A stretch of 16,817 nucleotides of DNA from Entophlyctis helioformis (Eukaryota > Chytridiomycota > Chytridiomycetes > Chytridiales > Chytriomycetaceae), in assembly GCA_025526915.1 (NCBI GenBank), contig JAHLKH010000366.1, positions 1 through 16,817 on the forward strand. Reading direction: 5' to 3'. The notes under the pieces were generated by a model. It was not told the origin of the DNA and did not search any database. It worked only from the letters and a program-made list of their open reading frames with translations. Position 1 is the first letter of the stretch. Every line of letters begins with the position of its first letter. Shown piece after piece: positions 1 through 10,000 of this stretch. The position numbers and the translations under genes were made by a program.

Positions 1-860
1 ACCTCGTCTGAGCTGTCCATGCTCGAGTACGCCATTGCCGGTGGCTTCTCCGCCATCCCGACCACCATCGTCACCACGCCCATGGAGCGTGTCAAGGTCG
101 TGCTCCAGACCCAGGACCAGGCCGGCGCGGCTGGCAGAAAGTACACGGGCATGTTCGATGCCGGTTCGTCCATGATCAAGGAGGGCGGCATCAGCAGTCT
201 GTACAGAGGCACCGTCGCCACGCTGGCCAGAGTATGTGTCCTGTTTTCTATTGCCTTGCGTTGATCTGGTGGTTGGTGCATTCGGGAGGATCTGACCGCT
301 CGCGCTGCTGCGCCATGGCTGGATAGGACGTTCCCGGCTCTGCTGCCTACTTTGTTGCCTACGAGTTCACCCACCGTCTGCTCAAGGGCGACTCTGACAA
401 GCTGTCGATCGGCGCTGTTCTCTTCTCTGGCGGTCCGTATCTTGCCTCCCTCTTGGCACGATCATCTGCCAAAGCTAACCTCGCTCTGTATGCTTCTCTC
501 CCTCTCTCCATCTCCCTCATTCCCAACAGGTATGGCTGGTGTGGCCATGTGGTCCATTGCCATTCCCCCCGATGTCATCAAGTCCAGAATCCAGTCTGCC
601 CCTGCTGGCACCTACAAGGGCTTCATGGACTGTGCCACCAAGATTGTTGCCCAGGAGGGTCCCAGCGCTCTGTTCAAGGGTCTCGGCCCCGCGCTTCTCC
701 GTGCCTTCCCTGTAAGCTGTTGGACGGATGGCGCGACTTTTGCCGCATTCGTTTGGGGTTTGCTAACCACAGCCGTGTGTTCCATGCTACCGCGCAGGCC
801 AACGCTGCCGGCTTCCTTGGCCGTGCTGCCTCGCTCGAGGTCATGCACAGACTGTGGTGA
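1..860 (+). CDS. Mitochondrial carnitine/acylcarnitine carrier (SLC25A20/Crc1 type), 5'-partial
   Basis: This is the C-terminal 193 residues of a mitochondrial carrier; the start lies left of the window. I infer exons 1-231, 327-432, 530-711 and 798-860, all with GT-AG introns of about 86-97 bases and matching phases, ending in TGA. Two carrier signatures are visible, TTPMERVKVVLQ in the second repeat and IPPDVIKSRIQ in the third, plus RGTVATLARDVPGSAAYF and a terminal AFPANAAGFLG. The RDVP and PPDVIKSR segments with FPANAA closely match the carnitine/acylcarnitine carrier branch, which exchanges acylcarnitine for carnitine across the inner mitochondrial membrane to feed beta-oxidation. The second donor is GTCCGT, unusual but in phase. 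The gene is intact where visible. Its stop is 87 bases from that of the convergent MFS gene. Another SLC25 subfamily is possible, since the first repeat is missing. Confidence 0.88.
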
Positions 861-947
861 TCTTGGGTTGTCTCTTTCTGTTCGACTCTCAATACACGCG
901 CTGGCAACAGCCATTCATTCCATGAAAGGCGTTCCGTGAGTCGGCGG

Positions 948-3677
948 CTATTCTGGCTGGCGGAGAGATGGCAGTGGCGCGCCGGGATGCACGCGGCGTC
1001 GGACTGGCGATCGGGTCCTGTTGTGGCTCGCATGCACATGTCCGTGTCTGCCCTCGCGCTGCTGGCTGTGTACCGACCGACCGTCCTCGACATCGTGCTG
1101 CTCAGCACCAAGCCGGCGACCGCTGTCCTGGTCATGGCACCTGCATCCGTGGTGATCGTGCGTGTGGCTGTCGGATGGCAGCGGGGCTGGAAGGGGCAAG
1201 TTGAATGGCGGCGGGCTGTGTGCCGACTGGCTGCTTGACCCGGCCGGGCTGCCCATTGCCAACGCTGGCGGTCGAATTGATGTCGCACTGTTTGCTCCTG
1301 ACCGGCCTGCCCTAACAGGCGATGCGAGCGGCCGCTGTGAGGGTGACAAACCGTAGTGTGCGCGGATGGTCGGCGACAGGGGGCTTGGCCCGAACCGCGG
1401 GCTTGCACGCTGGCTGCCACTGGCCTGCGACTGTGCAGATGCGACTGTGGACGACGACGGGCCGATGGTGGGCGACCGCGTGTGGTACGGGATCTGGTGG
1501 TGATGGTGCACGACCGTTGCCGGCGCGAGCACGACCAGCCCATCGCCAATGACCTTGGCTGTCACTGCCGAGTCCATATCGTTGTCGTCCTCCTCGTCGT
1601 CGTCATCAGTCGGCCAGTCCGTCGGCTGCAGGTCAGACGCGCCAGCATCTGTCGTTCCTGTGCTGTCCTGCGAGCCGACACACTCACGGCCATGTCCGCG
1701 ACGCACAGGCGTGCTGGCCACCGACGAGGTCGCCGACAACGCCGCCGTCGCAATGTACGACGGTTTCATAAGCGATCCGTTGGTGTGCCGCCAATCCATG
1801 ACCAGCAGCGCGCACGAGAACAGGCACGCGCCGACCGACATGGCCATAAAGAACACTTCCATGCCCACAAAGTCGTCTGGCCGCGACCGCTTGCGGATCT
1901 CTGCCACAACCAGGGGGAACGTGAACAGCGACATGTTGAGGCCAACCGTCAGCAGCCCGTATGCTGTCGCAATCTGGTGGCGGCCGACGAGGTACGGCAC
2001 ACACGGCCACAGCGCCGACGCGTAGAGGGAGACGGCCACGCCGAGCATGGCCATGCCGATCCACGGCGGCCAGGTTGTAAAAGCCATGAGACCGTGTGCA
2101 GCAAAGATGAGCAGCGTTGAGAGGGGCAGCATGGTGGACCGGTGGCCGTAGGCGTCCAGCAGCATCCCGCAGATCGGCGAGCCGAATGTGGAGATGGTGT
2201 CGGGTATCGACATGACCATTCCCGCAGTCCTTGTGTCGCCGCTGTACCACTTCTGCTGGAAAACTGTGTGTTGGGCATGCACCTCTGTTAGCTGATGTCT
2301 GCACACGCGCACAAACGCGGATGGGCAGCGGCGATGGAAGCAATGGACCTACAGTCTGTGCAGACGTGGAAGAACGGAGTCACCGAGCCGTACATGAAGA
2401 TGGTGGTCAGAAACAGGAGCCAGAACTGCGTCTTGAACCGCCACATTTGCGAGAAATGGATCGTCTCGTCGGTCTCGTCGTACTCCTCTGACTCGTAGCC
2501 GCCATCAACCGTGGCATCGTCGGCGTCGTCTTGATCAATCGTAGCACTGTGATGGCGGCCGGTGCCGGCTGGGAGCGTTGCAGAGGCCAAGTTGGATGCA
2601 GATGCTGCTGGCGAGCCGGGCGGCGGCACAATGAAGATCTGCGGCGCAAACAGGCGGTCGTGGGGAGCACAGGTGGCAGGACTGCTGCTGCTGCCTGCAG
2701 CGTCTGCACGGTCTGGTGTTGGCGCAAGCATCGACTGGCTCTCCATGGCGTCGTGGTACACATCGTCGCGGGAGTCGTCTGTATCATGGACATCCGAGTG
2801 GTCGTTGCCGACTTGCTTGCTTGGCGATCCCGAACGTGCACCCACACGCGACCCTGCCAACAGCGGCTCGCGCTCACCGTCCCGATCGCCGTCACAGACA
2901 GGAGTCGCACCACCAGCCACTGTGAATCCTGCAAGCCGCTTGTACTTGTCCGTGTTCATGACATTCAGACCGATACCACACGCGAGACTCAGCAGCGTCA
3001 CTCCAACGCCGACCCAGCACGCCTCAGCCGTGCCCAGCCCGCGCCGCACATCGCCGCCCTCGTCGCCATACACGGCACGCGACACCCACGCAGCGATGCG
3101 CGGCGACACGTTGTCATTGGTCGCCGACGCCGACCGCGCGCTGGCGAGGTTCATTCCGAGGGCAAACGCCAACCCGCTCTGCCCAAACCACACCGTGATG
3201 ACACTCGACGACGCGACCTCGAGCGACTCGCCGCCCACGCCAAACAGGAAGCGGCCAGCGAGCATGACGCCAAACTGGCGGTAGGCCACGCCGAGCGTAA
3301 ACAGGAGCTGGCCGACACACACCATGGTTGCGAACACGGCGATCATGAGCGACGGCGACAGCGCGTCGACTAGGATGCCGCCCACAAGCGGGAGCACGAT
3401 GTTGGGCAGCGAGTAGATGGAGTACAGGAGGTTGAGTTGCGTCTGGTAGGCGGCGTAGTCGGAGCCGAGCCATTTCTGCAGCGGCACATTGAGCGCAGCA
3501 GGGATGTCGTAACTGGCCATGCATGCAAGTCCTCGTCAGATAGTCCATGGCGACAAGGCGTTTGGGGGGACCAGACAGACGAGTGCGTGGTTACCAGTAG
3601 TAGTTGCCAAACACCATCAGGCAGGCGAATGCCAGAACGATCCAGTGCCATTGGGTTATGGACGATGGTCGTGCCAT
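948..3677 (-). CDS. MFSD1-like major facilitator superfamily transporter
   Basis: Three exons are inferred: 3677-3595, 3512-2353 and 2263-948, giving 852 residues. Intron 1 (3594-3513) joins FGNYY to CYDIPAALNVPLQKW; intron 2 (2352-2264) joins FFHVCTD to FFQQKWYSGD. Both splices rebuild sequence resembling human MFSD1, a lysosomal dipeptide transporter, in the first helix (GNYYCYD), helix 2 (LLYSIYSLPNIVLPLVGG) and the seventh-to-eighth helix region (TDFFQQKWY, SIPDTISTFGSPICG). The start ATG at 3677 gives a short N-terminus before helix 1. About 12 membrane segments are expected. Two insertions are unusual: a long acidic, Asp/Ser-rich central loop between the sixth and seventh helices, and a C-terminal tail of about 250 residues rich in Ser, Pro, His and Asp. 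The gene diverges from the GT2 synthase and converges on the carrier gene. The substrate cannot be read from sequence; a role in an acidic vacuole is by analogy only. Confidence 0.75.
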
Positions 3678-4113
3678 ATGCGTCCTCTGCTGCCCTGCGT
3701 TTGTTTGTTGACAACAAGCAACAATCGCGCATTCGTGTTTGCCGTTGCGATCGGTTGAGTGATGCATGGATTGGCGAGAGCTCTGCCATTGCTTGTCAAT
3801 ACGGCTGCTGCTGCTCTGGCCGCATCTTGCAATCATGGGTCTCGTGCATGTGGCTGTTTCGAGAACACGGGCCTGCGTCGCTCACGGCGGCGAACAAGCC
3901 TCGACGCGCAAGGATCAGATTCGCCGTGCCGTCAACTCCGCCAGATGCCAGATGAATGCACTTGTCTCTGAGCTCGGAAACCGGACCACGCTCGGTAGTC
4001 TTGCAGCTTCGTAGCAGCCAGTCACTTTATCAGCACATAGCCAAACACAGCGCAAGTCGCACACTTGGACTATTCTGCCCTAGTCATAGTCGAGGAGACG
4101 AGGAGCGACAAGC
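3678..4113. promoter_or_regulatory. Divergent intergenic region between the MFSD1-like and GT2 genes
   Basis: The 436 bases between the two start codons contain no convincing coding region and must hold both promoters. An inverted CCAAT box (ATTGG at 3770-3774) lies 93 bases upstream of the MFSD1-like start, in the correct orientation for it. No clear TATA box is seen on either side. The short open frames here have no recognisable protein features. Confidence 0.55.
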
Positions 4114-6812
4114 ATGTTCTACTTGACCAAGACTGAGCTGCCCTTCTTTCTGCCGCTCGGCTTTGTCGGCGTGTATCGCTGGTTCTGGTTCTTTGTGCGG
4201 GTGAGTGCAGGCTCTTTTTGCCGTCCCGTGTCGGCTGGACGTGTCGACGAGGTCGACGCCAGTGCCGTGTTACACTGAGCGGCAGCACCGAGCGACACTG
4301 CTGACGCTGCGCTTTCTTTCCCTGGCCGTCTGTCTGCTTCAACGGCATGCCTCGCTCTTGTTCTCGATGCGGCTTGCACTCTGTGGCACGCCCCACTTGC
4401 ACGACGCTTGCGATGATGCACGGCCGGAACGAACCTTGCAAACTCCGACGCGTCGGACATTCCATTGCGTCGGTGGCGCTCGTCGCACGACCCTTCCTCC
4501 GTCACACCCCTCGACTTTCACCCTGACCGCCACTCTCGCCACGCCGTGGTTGACGGCAATTCCGACCACAAAGGTGCTCGCATACTGTCTGTACAAGCCC
4601 ATCAAGCCGCGCCGACACCCACGCCACAAGCCGTACCGTGATGTCACCATCTTGGTCCCCACCATCGACTCGGGCGACGAGATCAAGCTCGCGCTTCGAT
4701 CCTGGCTGCGCAACAACCCGTACGAGGTGATCTTTATCACAACGCCTGGAGCGCAGCCGGCGCTCGAGGCGCTCGCCACCGAAGTTGACCCACAGCGCCG
4801 CACCGTGCGAGTCATTACGATCGGCAAGCCCAACAAACGCAACCAGATGGTGGCGGGCATCAACCATGTCAAGACGGACATTATCGTGTTCTGTGACGAC
4901 GACGTGCTGTGGCCCGACACGATGCTGGATTGGCTGTTGGCGCCGTTTGAAGACCGGCAGATGGGCGGCGTTGGGACGTCGCAGACGGTCAAACCGACGG
5001 GCGACCGCATGACGATTTGGGAGATTCTCGCCGCCTTTCGTATCTCTGTAAGGCCACCTCCGCTCCCAATCCCACTCCAACACGCTCTCTCTTCTGTTGC
5101 CTTGGCAATGCTTCTGTTGCTGTGCCTGAAACCGACTCTGCAAGTGCATACTGACACGGCTGGCAAAGATGCGCAATATCGAGATCACGTCCACGACGTA
5201 CATTGACGGCGGCGTGTGTTGTCTGTCGGGCCGCACGGCCGCATACCGCACGGCGATCCTGCGGGACCCCAAGTTCCAATGGGACTTTACGCACGAGTTC
5301 TGGCTCAAAAAGTTCCACCAGCACTCGGGCGACGACAAGTTTCTCACGCGGTGGATGCACTCGCATGCGTGGAAGACGTACATCCAGTGCTGTCCGCAGG
5401 CCGAGCTGCAGTCGACGTTCAAAAACAACTGGCGGTTTCTCAAGCAGCTGCTGCGGTGGACGCGCAACACGTGGCGCTCGGATATCCGGTCGCTGATTTT
5501 CGAGCGGCATATATGGGCCCGGCACCCGTTTGTCGCCTTTACGATGCTGGACAAGTTTTTCAATCCGCTGACGCTGCTCGCTGGCCCGGTCACGGTGGCA
5601 TACCTGTCGACACGGCGCGACCAGCCGATCCCCATCTGGGTGGTCGTGACCAGCTACATTGTGTGGCTGCTCGTCACGCGGCTCATCAAGTACATGCCGC
5701 ATTTCGTGCGTCGCCCGCAGGACGTGCTGGTCATCCCTGTGTGGCTCGTGTTCAACCTGTATTTCGTGCTCATGAAGATCTACTGTCTGTTCACGCTGCA
5801 TGTGACGGACTGGGGCACGCGAGCAGGCGCGGATCACAAGGAGGAGCACGACGACCTGGCCGAGATTTATGTGCCGCATTGGGAGGACGACCACTCGGGT
5901 GACGACAGCGACGACGAGATCATTGGGATCAAGGGCCGCAGCGACGGTGATCGCAACGGCGGTCCACGCACAGCAGCAGACCATCGGCACTCGACCAGCG
6001 GGCATCACGATCTTCATCAGCAGCACACGCAAGGAGGATACGCAGACGAGCAAGACCTGCTGCTGCGGTCGCCCGTGTCGCCGACCGATGACGACAAGCC
6101 CACGCTGCCTCGCACATGGCCCGCCGGCTCAGACGATACCATCTCGCCGGTCCCCGAGAACCTGCCGATCCACCACAGCGACCCGTTTGGCGATTCGTTC
6201 CGTGCCGACTTGACGCACGAGCGCGTGCAAGAGACGGGCCTGGAGCGACCGCCCCGCCGCGAGCGCGTGCCAACGATTGTGCAGGTGGAGGCAGGCGGGC
6301 CGACGGCCACGGCGCTTGGCGCAGCGCGTGACTTCAGTCTGGAGAGTCTGATGCCGCCGGCACGATCCGACGCTGCAGCCACCGCACTCGACGAGCCGCG
6401 GTATGCGTTTCACAGCACGAGCGTGGGTATGCAGCGGCCTGCACGTGAGCGGGAGCAGCGGTCGCGGTCGGGCACGCTTGCGTCTGAGCAATCGGCGTCA
6501 TCGGCGATGCCGCTGTACTCGGGTGCTGCAGCTGGTGGTGGTGATGGTGGGTCTGGGTCTGGGTCCGGGTCTAGTCGCCAGGTGCAGTCCGACTCGTTTG
6601 TGTTCCCGCCGAGACACCAGCAGCCCAATGAGCACCGCCAGGCGTTGTCGGCATTCGCGCAGCAAGAACAGCAGCAACAGCAGCAGCAGCAAGAGACGGC
6701 CGGTGTTCGACGGCGGTACGAGTCTGGCGGGCCCGTTGAGATGTCGCTGCTGTCCATGAGCAGCATCGCCGCCGACCCGTCACGGCCGCCGTCGCGGTCG
6801 CCCAGATCCTGA
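4114..6812 (+). CDS. Family 2 glycosyltransferase, Cps1/hyaluronan-synthase-like polysaccharide synthase
   Basis: Three exons are inferred: 4114-4200, 4574-5047 and 5169-6812, all phase 0, giving 734 residues. Exon 1 encodes an N-terminal membrane segment (MFYLTKTELPFFLPLG and on). The first intron is long (373 bases) and its acceptor is AAAG, the least certain boundary. The catalytic domain shows DVTILVPTID (residues 52-61), the DxD motif in CDDDVLW (136-142), IDGGV (199-203), GDDK (241-244) and the QxxRW motif QLLRW (280-284). These are the hallmarks of processive GT2 enzymes such as hyaluronan synthase and fungal Cps1-type synthases. Three membrane segments follow (around PLTLLAGPVTVAYLS, WVVVTSYIVWLLV and VIPVWLVFNLYFVLM). 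The last 310 residues or so are a disordered acidic, Ser-rich tail ending in a glutamine run. It probably sits in the plasma membrane, polymerising a UDP-sugar into a wall or capsule polymer. The product is unknown. Confidence 0.87.
6660..6693 (+). repeat. CAG/CAA trinucleotide run encoding polyglutamine in the GT2 tail
   Basis: A near-continuous CAG/CAA run encodes about ten glutamines after FAQQE in the disordered C-terminal tail of the GT2 synthase. Length polymorphism would be expected here. Confidence 0.8.
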
Positions 6813-7060
6813 GCCCCCTCCTAACTCTCGACGAGGGGTGGGCAATTCAGCAAGGGAATGCCGGCAAACCGCCGGCAAATGGCCCAACATTCAAACAATT
6901 ACCATTGGATTCGACCCGAGAAGCGTCGAATGCAAGCAAGCACATCACACGATGCAAGGTTCGAGTCAGCAACGAGCATGCGACGACAGGCGGGCGAGGC
7001 ACATCCAACCAGAGGCTTACCTTGCACCATTGTTTGAAAATGATGTGATAAAGTGACCCG
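6813..7060. other. Spacer between the GT2 stop and the Fanzor stop: candidate element end and guide-RNA region
   Basis: No gene is seen in these 248 bases. The region lies immediately 3' of the Fanzor frame, which is where the guide (omega/fRNA) region and an element end are often found in TnpB/Fanzor loci. It contains a 6-base stem (6815-6820 with 6833-6838, loop 12), a repeated GCCGGCAAA (6860-6868 and 6871-6879, each beginning with the palindrome GCCGGC), and a perfect 7-base stem (ATTCGAC 6909-6915, GTCGAAT 6925-6931, loop 9). I could not place an exact element boundary: no definite TC start, CTRR end or target duplication is visible. A non-coding RNA role is inference from position and folding only. 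Confidence 0.4.
6909..6931. repeat. Perfect 7-bp inverted repeat (hairpin)
   Basis: ATTCGAC and GTCGAAT flank a 9-base loop. It is the best stem in the spacer 3' of the Fanzor reading frame, and could be part of a structured RNA or a subterminal element hairpin. Confidence 0.6.
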
Positions 7061-10000
7061 TTAGGTCGATCGGGAGGTGCCCCGATTCAAAGTGTTGGTG
7101 GTTGTGCTGGAAGTCAGAGCACGTGGAGTGGCACTTGACTTGCTGGCACGCTGTCTGCGTGTTGGACGCTGCTGGTCAACAGGCGGATCCGGTGCTAGAG
7201 GCAGCTGGACGACAGGCGGATCCGGTGCTGGACGCCGCTTGATGGCACGTCTTGGGCGCTGCTGGTCAACAGGTGGATCTGGTTCTAGACGTCGCTTGAT
7301 GGCGTGTCTAGAACGCTGCTGGACGACAGGCGGATCTGGTGCTGGAGGCTGCTGGACGACAGGCGGATCGACTGGCGTGTGCGTCAAGTAGAGCGGCCGT
7401 TGTCCAAAGAGCAGATGCTCCAGTGCAACCATTCCGATGTTGGTGGCTCCAAGCACGTCTCGGTGGTAGACAGTCTCGCAGTCTGTGCACTCGTAGCGTC
7501 GCAGGTTGGTGCGGTTCTCGTATGGGATCCGCTGCTTGCACTGCGGGCACATCTGGCTGGTCAGGTTCTCATTGCAGCGGTAGATCTGTATGTGTGTGTG
7601 TGTGCATGATTGTGTGGTCAGTTGGTGCACAGATGGATGGATGGCATCAGACGCACATAGGCATATCCAGATGACCGCAGATGCCTGATGAGAAACTTCT
7701 CAAACACAGCGTGCCGGCCACCTTGACCTGTAAAGTCGATGCCAAATGCCCAGACAACGGGAATGTCCTTCTCTGTGTTGCCGACAGGGAGGCCTTGAGA
7801 TGCATCAGATGCGCGATATCTAGTGGTCGATCCTGCCAGCTTCATGATGCCCTCAAGAGCCTGTCCGCGATCAGACATGCGCTTGCAGCGCATGGCAAAC
7901 CGCTTGTCCTTGACTTTCTGTGGAATGCCATGCCATGCCATGCCATGCCATGCAGTGCAATCAGCAGGCGATCAAGCAGCTTGGCGGTCATGGCAATGGG
8001 CATTCAGAAACAGAGAAAACGTACCCGTGCATTCAGGAATGGCGAGCAGTACGCATGGCAGCGCAGATCCCAAAAGGCTCTCTCGCCTGCTGTGGCGTTT
8101 GGATCGGCATGCTTTGCTGTCTTGAATGCAATGGCCTCGTGGACGTCCGCAGCCTTGGCATATCGATTGTTGAGCCTGGCACAGGAGGCAGGCACTGTGA
8201 GTTGATCAGGTCAAGAGTGCGCGTGGCAGAGTCATTGCATGCATACCACCGCTGAAGGTCACGCTCAGCATGAAATACGCCAGAGGAGAGCACGTAGTTG
8301 GCCTCGAGCGTGTATGTCTCCTCCTTGACATTGACTAGCATGCTGGACGCGCCATACAGGTACCGCTCGCCCCAATCAAAGCTGACAACGCGAACAAAGT
8401 CCTTGTCGGCGAGCAGCTTGTTGGCATCAGCAACATCGGGCAGTCGCTGCGAGGCGTAAAAGTTGCGCTTGACCTGTCATGCCATGGCATGAGTGAGGAA
8501 TGTGCAATGTATGTGCACCAATGCGCGAGGTTGGCATGCAAGTGGCTTACAGGATTGGGCGTGTATGGCTTGGTGGCTGATGAGTCGGCTGGATTGGCGG
8601 CTGTGGATGGCATGTCAGTTGGTGTGGACAACAAGTGCGCGTCTGGATTGGTACAGCAACTCACATTCGCCATCCAAGCCATCGTCCAAGTCATCATCCA
8701 AGTCATCATCCAAGTCATCGTCAGAATCAGAGTCATCAGCATCCTCAACGTGACTGGGCTGCTCGTCTGAAGTCGCCGCGTTGGGACCTGCAGATCAAGG
8801 CGGCAGTCAGAATCAATGCGTGCACCACAGCATCCAAGCACGGCACATACTGCAAGGCGACTTTGGACGGTTTGTGCGAAACTCCAGAACAGTTTGAAAG
8901 ACACTCTTCCCGTCGGTCTTGATGCTGCCAAATCTGACCGACTTGGTTGGTAGCACTTGAGGAAAAGCAACCTCGGCCTTGATCATGTCCACCAACTGCT
9001 CGTCATCCAGATCGAAAGTCATGGGGTCGTTCTTTGCGATGGCTGTGGCCTTGTCAATGGGTGCGGCGAGGGCCGTCTCTGCCGCGGTGTTGGCCGCGTC
9101 AATCTGCAACTTGGCCTGCGCTGGCGTTTGATAGCGCCGTGTATCGGAGGCAAGACCCGGAAGCAGGAGATCCATGACGCAAAGCTCGTCACTTGAACTG
9201 AATGCCTTCTGGATCTTGTCATTGGGCAACGCAAGCTCCGAGTCTTTCCAGCCAGGCTCTTTGAGAAGAGTGGATTGTTAGCATCAAATCATAAAAAGAT
9301 GGCATAGACAGGCAGTGTGACTGACTTATGGCAGCAAGAAGCTCCAGTCTCAATGCTCGCAAGACGGGATCTTGTGACTTGCTGGTGCGATCCCTTTTCA
9401 GCCCCATAACCGCCCAGAAGAGGACGGTCTCGGTGATAAGAACAAAGGGATCACGACTTGCCGCTTGAGGACAGAGCTTGATGCTCTCTCTTCCAGCGAG
9501 ATCGCGCAGCTGCTTGAAGCGTCCAACAGTCGACAGCGACGTGTTGCGTATGATGGCCACGAGCTTGTGCAATGCTGGCGGGGTCACGACAGCGCTCTTG
9601 TTCCCTGCGGCGTCCTTGGCGGCCGGCTTCTTGCCGCGTGCCTTTTTGGTCGCGCCGCTCTTGTCAGTGGCCGACAATGAGCCTGACTGGCCTCTCTTGT
9701 TGCTTGCTGCAGGAGGGGTGGTGTCAAGATCGGCCGACAATGGGTTTGGCGCTGCACTCTTGCGCCTTGCTCTCTTGGGTTGCGTCGGGCTTGACGCGGC
9801 GTCCTCAGTGCTTGACGCCACACTCGTTTGTCTCCCTCTCTTGGCCGCCGATGGTCTTGGCACGGTGTCCTTGGTAGTAGGAGCCTTGGCGGCTTTGGCA
9901 GCAGCAGCCTTGGTGGCTTTGGCAGCAGCAGCCTTGGCGGCATCGGCTTCCTTGAACAGGGATTGAACCAACTCTTTCGCCTGCTCGCGAGACATTCCGG

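Noticed and set aside
674..1549. Minus-strand frame of 291 codons overlapping both the carrier end and the transporter tail.
   Set aside because: Overlaps two supported genes in other frames and is Arg/Ser-rich with no domain.
1356..3373. Long plus-strand open frames opposite the MFSD1-like gene (1356-2120 and 2531-3373).
   Set aside because: Arg/His-rich translations typical of antisense shadows in GC-rich coding DNA; the minus strand has clear transporter sequence with consistent splicing.
4201..4573. Reading the first GT2 intron as coding through the open frame starting at 4205.
   Set aside because: The translation has no similarity to GT2 enzymes, while splicing at 4201/4573 joins the membrane helix to the VLAYCLYKPIKP segment in phase.
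4339..6053. Long minus-strand open frames opposite the GT2 gene (4339-5166, 4502-5635, 4989-6053).
   Set aside because: They mirror conserved catalytic exons on the plus strand and show no protein features of their own.
6958..6967. GGTTCGAGTC, resembling a tRNA T-arm or Pol III B box.
   Set aside because: No matching A box, acceptor stem or anticodon arm nearby, so not called as a tRNA or SINE; kept only as a possible internal promoter for a small RNA.
8672..8731. Regular short direct repeats resembling a CRISPR-like array.
   Set aside because: The units are contiguous without spacers and encode an acidic linker within a spliced gene.
8335..8970. A 211-codon minus-strand frame containing a Met/Thr/Trp repeat.
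   Set aside because: It is an off-frame reading across two introns; the in-frame reading gives the acidic repeat exon and the RuvC-I exon.
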